From Hoplostethus atlanticus (Eukaryota > Chordata > Actinopteri > Trachichthyiformes > Trachichthyidae): 64,000 nt of DNA. The position numbers and the translations under genes were made by a program. Shown piece by piece: positions 27,512-40,501 of this stretch. Each line of letters begins with the position of its first letter. The first letter of the stretch is position 1. The notes beneath the pieces were generated by a model, which searched no databases, was not told the DNA's origin, and saw nothing but the letters and a program-made list of their open reading frames with translations. The stretch is taken from the NCBI GenBank assembly GCA_034670405.1, contig JAXDDX010000004.1, positions 7,105,001 through 7,169,000 on the forward strand, given 5' to 3'.

Positions 27512-29716
27512 TTAAGTTGAGGGCTTTAGAAGGCGAATCACTAATTCATACATAGCGAACACAGACATATTGACAGGGAAGCCGCGTATGCAGTTGAGAG
27601 TGAGGCCCTTAAAGAGGACACCAGGCCCCTCGGAGCGTACGCTGTCTGTGATACAGTGAAAAAAGCCTCGATATCTCCGCTCACCCATCCAGTCCATCTG
27701 GAGACGAGCTTTGATCACGTCCATGGGTGTACCAATGCACCAGCCGCACATCCCTGACACACCTCCTGCCAGTAGTACCACTTTCCACTCTGTATGGAAG
27801 GGAGACATTATGTGGATATGTAAGATACAACATTTATTTTCATATGAAACCATGAAAACTGCTCCTTTTAAGATTCCTCACAGATGGTCTTTAGATGTTT
27901 GACTATTGATAAATGCCAAATCCCCACCAACCTGTAGCTTTAGATGGTCAGAATTAAAAGCAATAGTTAGAGTATCTTGACTGCCTATTTCTAACAAAAC
28001 CTAAATCTCATATTAGCAGGGTTTTTATTTACCTGGCTTGGTCTGCCCTGGGGCCGTCAGCTGTTCACAGATGATGTTATAGGTAGTAAAGTAGACGGCA
28101 AAGCAGGGTCCATCTCTCAAAGCCTGGGCCTGGACTCCCTTGTACAGACCCAGAACTCCTTCCTCGCGGGCGATGGTAAGCAGACAGTGGATGGGACCAT
28201 GGTACTTTGGCTTTGGGGCCCTCTGCTGAGAATCCCTGATAGGCAACCATCTGGCACTGCAGACGCACCTTCACTATGTCAGCTGGGGACACGACTAATA
28301 CCTAACAAGGGAGAGGTATAAAAGAGAGAGAGACTTACTTGACAAAGACGTTTAGAACAGAATGCAGCAACAATGCTTTTAACTAAATCTAAGAGATGGG
28401 ACAATATTAGCTCTGTTTTAGCCTCTACACTGGTTTCCGGTAAATTATTATTTTATGACTACCTTCAAGGCTCATGTTACTACACCCCTGAACTATTAAT
28501 CCTCTACAAGCCAAATCGCAACCTGAGATCTTCAGGCTGGGCGCTGTTAGTGAACTCCTCTGTATAACCATAAGTGCTTCTAAAGAACATACTGCATTGT
28601 TCTAATATCAACTACTACTAAAATATAACAGTGTGACAGTGTTATCCTACACAGCCAAAGCTTAAACATACCTGTGCAACTCCTCCAGCCATGCCTGAGA
28701 GGAACATGTCCAGCTTGGCAGGTTTGGCATCAGGACTTGCATGCCGTAGTTGACGGAGGCACTGTAGGACATTCCTGTACATCCCGAACACCACAGAACT
28801 GCTGAGGGACACAATTGTGATGGGCATGGACATGCCCTTGAAGAAACCATTCACCTAAGGGAAGACAGTGACACAGACAGTGGGCTTACAAAAACAATAG
28901 AAGGATATACTGTTGGGGTTGGCATTGTCATAGTCATAACATTGACAGGCACCATGAGGACTATTTGACCAATACGGTAGTGACACAGGACAGCAGTCCA
29001 AACTGCACTGCAAAGGTGAAAAATTAGGCAATACTGACCGTGTGTGACACACTCACCCCTTCAGTCTTGCATGTTGACTGGATACAATGCCAAATACCCC
29101 TGTACTTGTTCTGGGTTTGTAACCGGACCTACACAGGTTATCAAGAACAGGTAGGTTATTCAAATTCCCTGTAACTATGACTGTAACTTCAGGCTACTGC
29201 AAATACACTGTGTGCATAACCATACCTTCACTGTGTCTAAAGGGTACCCAACAGCCACACCAAATGCCCCTGCAAACAAAGGATCAGATCATCCAATAAT
29301 TAAAAAGTAAATTCAAAAGTGGAGAGCAGGGGAAGGACTCTCCAAACAAGAGTGACAGTAACGTTACAGTTGTGAATAGTGAATAATGTACAGTTAGCTT
29401 GAGTTGGACATTCGCCATTTAAAACCGACATGTCTTCAATAAATAGACAACGACAACAAGTCAAGTAAATAGCTGTAGAAAAAAGTAATTTAGGGGTCAT
29501 TCACAAGATTTAATTCCGAAGAAAGAAATAATTATCTTCAAGTCTGAAGACTCTGCTTCAACTACCACCAGTATGCAGGCTGCGCGCGCTCCCGCTAAGG
29601 GTATTGACTTCTCGGCAGTCACTCAATTTTCGGCATGACACCGACCCCCAATGTACAACAAAAAATGTAATCAGTTTACCTCCAACAGAACCAGCAATAA
29701 AATCCGCGAAACGCAT
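27512..29716 (-). CDS. slc25a47: mitochondrial solute carrier family 25 member 47, six exons, one frame break
   Basis: Exons 5' to 3': 29680-29716, 29226-29269, 29057-29128, 28672-28854, 28033-28301, 27512-27789. After allowing for one surplus base it encodes about 293 residues (human about 308). It begins [13 protein letters not shown] and carries the three mitochondrial-carrier signatures: [18 protein letters not shown] and TPMDVIKAR, each followed by the Y.G....C motif ([24 protein letters not shown]). The family spans the inner mitochondrial membrane with six helices in three repeats; mammalian SLC25A47 is a liver-enriched carrier whose substrate is still debated. Exon 28033-28301 is 269 nt where the flanking phases require 268; the extra base lies at 28245-28248, between VRLQCQM and [14 protein letters not shown]. 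The paralogue slc25a29 lies next door in head-to-head orientation. Confidence 0.9.
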
Positions 29717-30008
29717 ACTCTTCTCGTGTGATTTGAAGCAAATGCTAGTAATTCTTTCAGCTGGCAGATGTTATCCTTAACGTTAACGTACATTACCTAG
29801 CGAGCTAGCAAGCCAGCCTATGTTACTAAACAGCTCAAATTCCGATCCCATAAACATTAACAAACATAATCCCTGTATTTGCGCAACAATAACCATGAAT
29901 ATATCATTTGTTTAGTCTGGAAATATCTACTAATTGTTTTTCCAGAGGTTACAATGATTGTGAGCTACCCACAGCACACCGGTTGTGTTAGTGTTAGAAA
30001 TCCCTCTC

Positions 30009-30048
30009 TGACGTAATCTGTCAAACATCAAACATCGTGCACGTGCAC
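30009..30048. promoter_or_regulatory. candidate slc25a47 promoter sites: CRE-like and E-box
   Basis: About 300 bp upstream of the slc25a47 ATG are TGACGTAA (30009-30016), a CRE-like octamer, and GTGCACGTGCAC (30037-30048), a 12-bp perfect palindrome centred on the E-box CACGTG. Both are seen directly; a role in expression is inferred from position only. Confidence 0.35.
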
Positions 30049-30426
30049 ATGGTGTTGTGTTACACTATTTTGGTTCGTGGTGAAACAGCAGTCAGTTATC
30101 TGTCCAAATCTATTGTTGGCCCAAGTGACAACCAAAAAATGGAAAATAATGGAAATACACATTAAACAAAATATGGTAGTATTTATGTGCTGCTAGTATC
30201 AAAATACGAGAGCAGGAGAGTTCATGAGAGTTCTTTATATTCACATCACAAGCTCATCTTTTTATGCATCACTCTCTCGCTCTCGCTATATATACACACA
30301 CACACAAACACACAAACAAGCACCGGCCTAAACTCGAGACGGGGTTGGAAAGCTAAGCATATCAGTATTCAAAAATAGTATGGACTATGTGTGCTTGCCA
30401 AAGCCCCCTACCTATTTTCAATCATA

Positions 30427-30451
30427 TTAGTAGTAGTAGTAGTAGTAGTAG
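30427..30451. repeat. TAG trinucleotide repeat
   Basis: About eight TAG units in the intergenic region between slc25a47 and slc25a29. Confidence 0.9.
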
Positions 30452-30670
30452 GGGCTGTATTTAAGTTGATAAAATGACATAGATTGTTTCTGTTTGGTTG
30501 ATGATAATGCATTATATGATTGCGAAAACATGGCAGGCTTTGTTTTCATTATAGCCTACTTTTTACATTGGTACTTTTATTTTGAAATCCAGGTGCCCAA
30601 ACTCACACCTGTGCAAGTTTTGATAATTGAGTCAGTGTGCGTGTGCCCAGCCAGGTAGAGTCTGTGGAAG

Positions 30671-30880
30671 ATGCTGCTGAAGATGCCGTACCGCTTTCTT
30701 TTGATTTTCAACTTTTTATTTTTACCTTTGGTCATAATTATGTTGTGTGTATTTCTGTTGCACTTTGATTTCTTTGATGGTTTGGCCGTCCCCAACCCTT
30801 ATACTCGAGTCACTTGGATATACACTCACTCAAGTCAAGTCTCCGCCACTGACAACCAAGAGCTCCAACAACTAAACAAG
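30671..30880 (+). CDS. orphan exon-like frame with a signal-anchor helix (unidentified)
   Basis: Seventy codons open with MLLKMPYRF and then a continuous hydrophobic stretch of about 24 residues (LLIFNFLFLPLVIIMLCVFL), followed by a polar segment with TRVTWIYTHSSQ and NQELQQLNK. The frame ends in phase 0 at AAG/GTAGGC, a good splice donor. This is the layout of a type II membrane protein first exon. No second exon was recognised before slc25a29 starts, and I do not know the family. It could be a real lineage-specific first exon, the remains of a relocated gene, or chance. Confidence 0.25.
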
Positions 30881-31913
30881 GTAGGCCTGTGCCCTTCCTA
30901 ATAAGATATGGAACTGAAGCCGGCGTCTCTATGGCTATATTGAAATCTTTTGAAACCTACAAAGCCATTATAATCACTTGTTCCTTAGATACAGACAACA
31001 CTGCCTACTGGGGATACTGAGACGTGAATAACTAGAGTTTTGTTCTTGGTATATAATAAGAATAAGAATATAATAATCCCACAGGTCAGTTTATATGGTC
31101 TGAAATATTTGAGAGAAGTTCATAGCCTCAGGGATAAATTGAAGAAGTGCTGGAAAACCGCCACTAGCTGACATTTTTACATAGGCTATGGCACATGCTC
31201 TGAGCACCCTGGGGCTGCTACTGTGGTGAAGTTAGCTTGAGGTGTACAGTCACACAAATTTTCTTCAGAAAATGTAACCCTTTCTAGTTTCTATTTCTAT
31301 AACTTCAGAAAATCAGGAGCAAACTGACATTCTAAAGTTGACATGGTTTTCACATATGACACAGAACTCTGGTTGAAGATGATTTATATTTCTACTGGAG
31401 TGGTCTTCAACTGAGCCTGGACATGGAAGACTTATGTACTAGAGTTTTGTGGGCTGAGGGGAGAATAAGGCTCATTCATTGGCTGAGGAGATGAGCAAGG
31501 CACAGTGGTTGGTATAGAGTAAGGCGGGTCCACCATTTGGAGCATTGGAGGAGGCGGCTGCCTTTCAGTCAGCACTCAGGGAATAAATCGCTCTTCTGTC
31601 CGGATGTGTGTCTCAGAAAGCTGAATCTGAACGAAGAATTTGTTTTTTCAAATTGAAATTGTTCCTTACAAATTCAATTTTTGAATTTATTGAATTAATT
31701 CTTTGAATTCAACAGGTCAATTTGAGCAAATTCATATTTATGCAGTTAAAATACAATATTTGCTGTCACTAATTTGCTGTCCCACTTCATTTAGAAGCGT
31801 CTTCAGATTTAATATCTCAGTTGGAGAGGCGACCATGATAGCACTGTTGACTGATGATAAAGAGCAATAGTAGAAGATTGAAGATGATTTTTAAATGCTC
31901 TGTCTGGGGGCAG

Positions 31914-31991
31914 CCAATGAGTGAAGGGGCGGACAGTAACAGCTGGGGGAGTTGTCTAGTCCGAAGCGATTTGATTGGGCTTCCTTAAAAA
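31914..31991 (+). promoter_or_regulatory. slc25a29 core promoter candidates
   Basis: In order: CCAAT (31914-31918), a GC box GGGGCGG (31926-31932), an inverted CCAAT as ATTGG (31974-31978), and a weak TATA-like TTAAAAA (31985-31991), 370-450 bp upstream of the slc25a29 ATG. Spacing fits a start site near 32015-32040. The sites are visible; their use is inferred. Confidence 0.5.
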
Positions 31992-32364
31992 GGGCAAACA
32001 CATTTCTTATTACCTTGAACTCCCCCTCCTTCTCCGGCACAGAAATAGAAAGGTTTTGAAGAAAGAATTCATTCGGTTTAGAACTGAGTAGAAGGTAAAG
32101 CGTCTTATCCGTTCAGCTCCAGCCAATTCACAAGCTCCGAGTCCGAGTGATTATCACTTAGTCTTAGACGATAGCATAGCATCAGCAAGGAGGATACTAA
32201 AAGTGTTACCAGCTTGGCTTAACATCAAGCCGTTTTTAAAAAAAAAAAGTTTACACTGGTTCCAAGCCAGGTTTTAAAGCAAAAATATTCACTAAGGGCT
32301 TGTTAATAACGTTAGCTGGCCTCCAAGTTATCTTGGCAATTTAAACCGTTCGACTTTTGAGGGA

Positions 32365-35300
32365 ATGGCATTGGACTTCGCTGCGGGCTGCATAGGAGGT
32401 AAGTAGTTAGTATTGATGTTAGCTAGCAAGTTAGCCCGGTTAACTGAACTAAACTTGGGGTAACAAAATGCAGCTAACAATTAGCATTAGCATCAGCCAG
32501 CTTGTATCTTTTTAATTCTCAAGCAACGCGTGGCTGCAGCGGTAGTGGCTTTTGCCTGCGCTAGCCCGCTGCCACGTCTCAGTATTTACCAACAAGTCAG
32601 AATGAAAAAAAAAAAAGGTTGTGAATTACCACTTTTTTCTTTACTTTACTATGTGAAATACCCAGACCTAAACTCAAGGTGTGGAAGTTACATTCCTTAA
32701 CTTGTGCTCATACTGGGAGTGCCGCGTCTGTTTTGACTTGCTTGATAAAATCAAAGAAGTTCATGCAGTCCTACTTGAACAAGGGCTGTTCAGTTTTAGT
32801 TAAAGTCAAGGTCTGCTGAAGCCTAATCCTTGGGAATGTTGTCACCTGTTTTGTCTGTGCACTAGGCCAGGGATTTACAAACTTGATCATGTTAAGTACC
32901 CCCAGGTACACACTGTATGCTAATGGTTATTTGATAAAGGTATTGTCCTAGAGACCCCGGTCTAAGAAGAGTTTTGCTGTCGGTCTCTGCTGTAGGTTGA
33001 GAGAGGGAAACCAATGACCAGAACAGTCTTTTCTCCAGTTTGGGAACCACTGCACTAGACTGACATTGTAGTCATTTGTCACTCCCAAGATATTGGACCC
33101 AGACAACTGGAACTGGATCTGTCCTCAGTGCAGTCATGCTTATATAGGCCTAATACTGCACTGCATTTTCTTCTATACCACCAGTTGGCTAAAACCTTCA
33201 TTATTGTTTAGATGGACATTGACTATTTCATTCATTCATTCAGACATTAATTCAAAGCCTTCCCCCAATGCAAGCCGGTAACACCGCAATAACACATGGA
33301 GTACATAAAGTCAGCAACACCACTGGTGTGAGTCTCAATCATAAAGCTGCAGGCAAGTACACTAGTACTGTAATTCACTATTATCAACAGCCACAAGGGT
33401 GTACAATGTGCTACATCATCCTTAAAATAATTTGGTTAAAGCATTTTTGTATTCTGCTGTTTTCATACAACAGTCCTAAAACAATAATGAAAGATAATTG
33501 GTGGCTATTTATTTATTTATTTATTTATTTATTAACATATGGTGTAACAAATGGCCAAATTGCCATATAGTAGCATAAACGCATACATGTTTAGCATGGG
33601 TTGCTCCAGTGCGAATGAAATCCACAACCCTGCCATGCTTTACCCTTTGAGCTACAGAATGTTGTTTTTTCACTTGCACAACGGGAAATAGCGTTGTGCA
33701 AGTGCAACTATGTAGCGTAGTACATAGTTAGAGCGATATTTCACTGAATGTTTGCCTTAGTACACACCTCCATAGACAAGTTCACTAGCAGTCATCCTCC
33801 AACATACACTACCCTGTGTATCACTGGTGTTCAGGGTTTTTTTTTCCTCCAGTTTTCCATTTTCATAATTTCAAACAAGTAGCAGTGTCTACATTGGCCA
33901 ATTTGTGTAAAAATGTGTTAGAAGTATATATTTGCTTAGTTCTCAAAACACAAGTAAGTAGGTTAGTGGTGGTGTCCAATACTGGTGGTTGACTATTAAT
34001 GATTCCCAGTAGATATGTACTCGTAAGATTCACCTCGAAATGAATACTTTATAGGGTATTTGGGAAGCTATCGGTCTTGTTTGGGTTTCCACCACTGTTG
34101 TAAAAGATTATAAAATGTTAAGTTTCTTCAGAATCTGTCATTTTCATACCAACAGTCATGCAAACATCATTTAGGAAGCGTTAACAAATTCTTTCATTAG
34201 ACTGTGACAATGAAATACAAGTAGGCTACATTTAGTGATGAGGTACCTTTTTGATGTTGTACTGAATAACATCACAGGTGGAATACCTTGTGGCTTGTAA
34301 TGTTGCTTGGTCAGATGTTACTGTTTGATAATGCTTTTTCCTCTTGTTGGCATAAGTCAAGGACAGTTGGGCTGTCGTCACCGGGCACAGTGCAGTTACC
34401 AGCTGATTAGTATGTCCAGCTTTGGGTGGGTGGTGGGGTCGGGGGGGGCACTTTAAAGCACTTTATCTTAAATCATCCTCTCTGCTGCAGGCTGTAGGCT
34501 TATCTGGCTGTATAACCAAGGCTTGTTTTATCGGGAGTACTTGCCTAGATCATGAACACAAACCTGAACATTTTTAACCATGCTAGAAGCAGGGCACTGC
34601 CTGTGGACAGTGAACAAACTTGTAATTGAGATTGATTCATTAATCACATTTCTGTCACATCTGACAATTCTAACTTGTTTCTCAGGTGCTGCTGGTGTTT
34701 TGGTTGGACATCCTTTTGACACTGTAAAGGTGGGTTTCTGCTCCATCGTCACCATTATTTACTCATTGGGCAATGTGATTAGCCTGTGTTTAGTCATCAA
34801 GATTTTGTAAGTCAGACCACAGAGTTGGCAGCCTGAGTTTGAATCTCGAGGTACTGGATCAACCTACAGCATGAACTCTGTTTACTGTATTAATTTTATC
34901 AGTAGATGGGGCTAAGTTCTATCTAGTACTATTATGAATCATAATTCTGGTTTGATATTGATCATTTCAAAATCCCCCTTAAACATCAGTATCTGTCAGC
35001 AACAGAGTATGATAACTGAATAGATGCACACCTTAAAGATTGCACAAGGGATAACCTCAGCCTCTTAATTGAAAGAAATGTGCCAGCTCATGGAGTTAAG
35101 TGTGTGCTTTGCTTGTTAGTAGTGCACACTGAAATGCATAATGTGACACATGTGCTCACTACTTTTTGGCTTTCAATGAATTTGTCACTTAACAGAACAG
35201 GCTATGTAGAGGCATTGACTTCAGTTATTAGCCCTTTGCCTTAGTGTCTGGTACTCAGTTGTTCTGCATTTTACTCACATTCTCATTTTGACTAACATCA

Positions 35301-38245
35301 GAGTTACAGGAAGTATGGTAAGCACTAAGCAGGTAGTGGAAACTCAACTATGTATTGATGTGAACTATGTCTTTGCTGTTTTACTCCATTGCCTAATATG
35401 TATGTCCTTAGTCTACAAACCTGCTTGTTAAAGCTGCACTAAGCAAGATTTTTATATAAAAATACACCAGTCTTAGCCTAAATTATGAAGTGGGGCTGTA
35501 ACGGAGATGCCATAGTTTCGCCATTGAGGAGAAACTTAGGTTTGAGGCGTGCATTTTTTGATGGTTGGTTATTGAAGACCTCAAAATTCAAACACTTACC
35601 TTTTGGTGCCGTCAATGTGTGATATCGCCTAGTGCAGCTTTATATAATCCTGTATCTTGTAGCTCAAGTTAAAGGACAGAATCACAAGCTACACATTTTT
35701 TTGCACCTTGCAATTAGTACACTCCTTAGGTATTTGCATTCATTTTGTTGTCAAATCATTTACATGATTTGTTTGAATAGGCCAGGCCATTTTAAAATTT
35801 TGCATACAATTGTTTCAAATGCCGACATTCGCTTTGGAGACATGATAATGCAGTTTTGGTTGAAGCTCTTTTCTGCCTTGCTTGTCATTTCTCCCTGAGC
35901 TGGTGTGTGTTGGGGGCTGGGGGAGGCTGTCTTTAACAGCAACAGTGTCACTTTGTTGTAGATGAGAGAGAGAAATATACAACCTCTCCACGGAAATGTG
36001 ACCTAGTAAGTATGGTCATGGTCTTCTGTTTCTCTCACCCCATGTCCTGTCTTGAACTATAGAAATCCAAAGCACCAGTGATACTTTGTCTTGTTTCCAC
36101 TCCAATTTTTTTCTCCTTCTATGTTGCACCCCTAACACCTTTTCCACCTTTTCCATTTCAAAGCACTGATGCTTACTTGTTTGCCTTTTACCTGTATTAC
36201 AGTATGTGGCTTGTAGTCGTTGTGGTCCTCTTTGGTCTTGTAGGAATGTGTTACTCTTATAAAGGACTCTTACATGAAATTATCTCATCCTCAGGTGAGG
36301 CTTCAAGTTCAGAATGTGGACAAACCTCTGTACCGTGGGACATTCCACTGCTTCCAGTCCATCGCACGCCAGGAGTCGGTAAGCAAAGGTCAAATGCAGT
36401 TCTCTGAAGGGGGAAATACCTAGACAGTGGTTGTATATAGAGAGTGTAAGGCAGGGATAGATCTACACCCATGTTCAAGGTTATTCTACTAAACCCAGTG
36501 GGAACAGGTTGTACTGCGTGATATGTTTCTAACAGCCCTTTCACACACAAGTCCCAAGATTTACTCTGGTTAAGGGTCATTCTCACGTTGGACCCATTCA
36601 GACCACACTACTACTTATCTCAGGTCGTCGACCATTCAATCTGGAGCATGGGTGTGTTACATGGACTAGAAACTTTCACAATTATCCCTTGTTTAAGCAG
36701 AGAGTCAATGACCAGTTTAATGCCTTTAGGGGCTTCCGGTGATATTTTGCACAGTTTAACTGATGGCATTACAGCATTAAGCTTAATTTTAACCTAAGCC
36801 CAAAGCCACCTGCTAGGCATGTCTGATCATTGAGCTCAATAGGCCACCCAGTTTCAGCCCCATCTCTTAACAGAGGCGTCAATGCAGTATCAGCCAGCCC
36901 TGATCCTAACATGTGGGGGCACATATCAGCTAACCAGGGTCACCCAGTACATTATTCCTGCGTGGGCTAAATTAAGCTTTTGACATTTTGCCATTTGAGT
37001 CGAGTAGAGTAAGCATGGTCTCTGAGTGAATATCTGAAGGCTGTTTCACATGGAGGTATAGGATGATTTTTAATCCCACAGTACAATGTTGAGTCATTTC
37101 TTTGCTAAATATGAAAGTTTACCAGGTTCAATATCTGCTCTTCCTTTTGTTAGATGCCATAAGTTATTGGAATGACTATGATAGTACAAGATAATAGTTG
37201 GGACTCAAATAGACCAGCAGGATACCACTACCACTACCATTCCCTTCATTACTTTTGCCATCCTCTCACTTTCTTTCTGGTGTATCTCTTGTATTCATGT
37301 TGCTGTCTGTCGTTTTAACCCCAATGTGTGTCTTTCCATTTTACTTTTCTGTGCCACTTGACTGAAGTACTCTTTATTGGTTTACTTGTCCACACGCTGT
37401 GTATGAGCATGCGCACGCTTGTGTGTGAACATGCCCTCAACCTTCCCACTAATGCATGTCTTGCTGTCCATAGATGCTTGGTCTGTACAAAGGCATCGGC
37501 TCTCCAATGATGGGGCTGGCCTTCATCAATGCCATAGTGTTCGGTGTCCAGGGCAATGCCATGCGCAAGCTGGGCCACGACACACCACTTAACCAGTTCT
37601 TGGCTGGGGCCTCCGCTGGAGTCATCCAGTGTGTCATCTGCTGCCCCATGGAGCTGGCCAAGACACGCATGCAGATGCAAGGGACCGGGGAAAAGAAGTC
37701 CAAGAGGAAGCTGTATAAGAACTCCCTGGACTGTCTGGTTAGAATCTACAATAGGGAGGGAATCCGAGGTATCAATCGCGGCATGGTGACAACACTGCTC
37801 CGTGAGACACCAGCCTTCGGCGTGTACTTCCTGGCTTACGACACCATGACACGTTCCCTGGGCTGCGAGCCGGAGGACCCTTACATGATACCCAAGCTGC
37901 TGTTTGCTGGTGGAATGTCCGGTATTGCTTCCTGGCTCTCCACCTATCCTGTGGATGTGATCAAGTCCCGTCTCCAGGCAGACGGCGTCGGTGGGGTCAA
38001 TCAGTATAGCGGCATCATGGACTGTATCAGACAGAGTTTACAGAAGGAAGGGTGGAGGGTTTTTCACACGTGGGCTCACGTCTACTCTGCTTCGTGCATT
38101 CCCAGTGAATGCTACCACATTTGCCACTGTGACTCTGTTCTTAATGTACATGCGCAATGGGGGGGAGAGTGTCATTCAGGACTGTGAGCCACAGGCCGCC
38201 CCCCTGCAGCCTCTGCAGTCACAAGCACAGCCAACCAGCATGTAA
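32365..38245 (+). CDS. slc25a29: mitochondrial basic amino acid carrier (SLC25A29), four exons, one frame break
   Basis: Exons: 32365-32398, 34686-34729, 36295-36378, 37474-38245. Corrected for one surplus base, it encodes about 310 residues (human 303). SLC25A29 moves arginine and lysine across the inner mitochondrial membrane. The protein starts MALDFAAGCIGG and has the three carrier signatures HPFDTVKV, CPMELAKTR and YPVDVIKSR, with LYRGTFHC and YSGIMDC matching the repeat motif. The large last exon carries repeats 2 and 3. At 38060-38064 a run of five T replaces the four needed: the frame reads KEGWRVF then shifts, while the +1 frame continues TRGLTSTLLRAFPVNATTFA to the stop at 38243-38245, almost the human C-terminal region. 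Uncorrected, the protein ends at 38187 with a 30-residue foreign tail lacking the last transmembrane helix. Confidence 0.93.
33505..33534. repeat. TTTA tetranucleotide repeat
   Basis: About seven ATTT units in the first slc25a29 intron. Confidence 0.85.
35429..35642. mobile_element. short inverted-repeat element (MITE-like) in slc25a29 intron
   Basis: TAAAGCTGCACTA at the left is the exact reverse complement of TAGTGCAGCTTTA at the right; the element is about 214 bp, flanked by TA-rich sequence. No coding capacity. The family name is unknown to me, though AAGCTGCACTAAG-type ends recur in fish. Confidence 0.6.
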
Positions 38246-39995
38246 CCTGGTTTAGGATCCTGTGGTAGTGGTGGAGCCCTCCGTGCGGCAGTGAGCAGTA
38301 ATACAGCAATCGGCACATCTGTTTTACCTCGCATTGTTTTGATGGCCATGAGGGAAGTTGGAGCTTAATGCAGATCTATGATCTGTTTATTGGTTTCCAC
38401 AGAATGGGAAAGGTGAGGTGCGCATCTGTCCAAGGAAACTCAATCCTTGGCGCTTCTTTCAAGTGAGCACTTGTACTAGCTTCAGTGCTTGTAAATATGG
38501 TCTCTTTTAAAAGTCATTGGTTTTGTACAGAGCTTTTTTAAAAAAAAAAAAAAAAAAATCTGTAGTAATTTACAGCAGTTACTGTAACAGTCACATCGAC
38601 ACAGTGAGTAAAAATGTCACTGCCTGGCTTATCCCTAAGTATTAAAAGTATTGGTCCAGAATTCACATTAAAATGGCTTCCACAATCAAAAAGATGTCTG
38701 AAGTCGTAGGGTATGCAAAGTTATAGCATAATGAATTGAAACAAACATACAGAAACATTCATATTCCTCTTTGCAAACTTCATTCATTGACTCAGTGCAA
38801 CTTAATGAAGTTCGATGATATGAGTGTGAAGTAGGGGATTGTGAACTTGTATACTGTGAACACAGCATGTCAAACTATTAATTGTAATGGTTATAAATAC
38901 AAAGGCAGCCTTATACATGTACAGTACATGTATGTACATATTGTTGTATTTATATGTATGTATATGTATATGTATTTATTTTCTGAGGTTACACCCTGTG
39001 TATGTCGTGAAATTAAACTTTCCTATGAAAAGTCATGTTACTGCAGAGTCCCAGGGACTCTTCAAACTAGTGATCTGAAAAATATGACTTCCTAGTGTGG
39101 ATCCTGTTGGGAGCCTTCTGCTGGGTTTTTAATCAAGTGAAAGATTATAATTATCTTTCCTTTTTCTTTCTGTCCTTGGTCAAGTTAATTTATCTGCCAT
39201 GGCTGCTGGAATTTGTAATAAAAGTAAAAATGACAGGGTTGGTCTCTACACTGATTGCAACTTGGTCTGGGTACAGGCCAAGCAAGCAGATGCTTCATCC
39301 AGATACAAACTAGATTTAGATCACTTGTGAAAAAATAATGTGTTGACTTGTTGCTGTTTTTCCCAGCAACTTTTCATTCATGCTTCTTTGACTCAATCTT
39401 CTTGTTCTGTTCTGTGTCCAAAGAAAGCACCTTATTTTAATCATTAAAATACTGATATCCAATCAGTCACTTTAAGTTTATTTTATTTTTCATATTAAAT
39501 CCCCAACCATGTACCATTCTGTTGCTGTGTGGATGAAAATGGTTAGAAGACTCTTCCTGTCCAGTGAGGTAAAGATGAGATGAAGTGTCAATTGCAGCAT
39601 GGACATCATCACTACAATCTAATAACCGAAATGATGAGTTGTATAAAGATATTGTATGAGGTCTGTACTGTGTATTTGGCCTTGTGTTTTGTCTTTATAT
39701 TTCTCTGCATCTCACCCTCTTCTCTTTTAGTACATGAGTAAAATCTCATTTGGCTGCTGAATTAGCTCATAGCAATCCTGTATTATTTTCCTTGTTTGTC
39801 ACAGTTACATATATTCAAGACTTAAAACTGTTTTCTGATGTAAATTCATCTAACTTGGTCTGAACTAGTTGGATGACACCACTGCTGACATCTTTGTAAA
39901 AGGGATGCTGATGTCTGTCGCTAGTGTTGTCCGTGTGTTCTGTACTTATTTACAGTGTCCTACATCAAGCCATCATGTACGTATGTAGTTCTATC

Positions 39996-40001
39996 AATAA
40001 A
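39996..40001 (+). terminator. slc25a29 polyadenylation signal
   Basis: AATAAA followed within 15 bases by a second AATAAA, about 1.75 kb after the slc25a29 stop. It implies a long 3'UTR (38246 to about 40020) containing a poly-A tract at 38541-38558. Confidence 0.6.
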
Positions 40002-40495
40002 GGGTTAAATAAAAGCCTGATAAATATTTGTCATACGTTTCTGTTAACTGTCCTGGTAATACTGCTGTAGGGTCTACCTTTAAGTTTTAAAATGTTTAAA
40101 TGTAATAGCCATCCAGCAGTTAGTCATATTTCCATATTTTTAGTCTTATGCCTCTGATCAAATGGGTACAAAATACATTGTAAGACGAGTTAAACAGACC
40201 TGCTTTCCATTACAATTTTTTTTTTCTGACAAATGGTTGACTGCCATGCCACACAGCATAGATTGTTTTCCAATGTTTAATTTTTCCAAAGTTTAATTAA
40301 AGGAATAGAAAGCAATTCAACAATAATTGACGAGTCTGTCATTGTGTCATAAGGGATGAAAGGCTGGCCTCTAGTGGTAATAGGTAGATATCACATGTTT
40401 TGCTTAAAGGTGGTGACTGCAGTACAGGTTGGCTCAAATTTACCAAGGTGGAATACAAAAAGACTTCACAAAACAATGTACAAAAATAGTACTTT

Positions 40496-40501
40496 TTTAT
40501 T
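40496..40501 (-). terminator. fancm polyadenylation signal
   Basis: AATAAA on the minus strand (TTTATT on the plus), about 620 bp after the fancm stop codon. With the slc25a29 signal at 39996 it leaves roughly 0.45 kb between the two converging transcripts. Confidence 0.55.

Noticed and set aside
34815-34860. GAGTTTGAATCTCGAGG as a tRNA-like internal promoter
   Set aside because: No D-arm or acceptor stem at the right spacing; probably at most an eroded SINE fragment.
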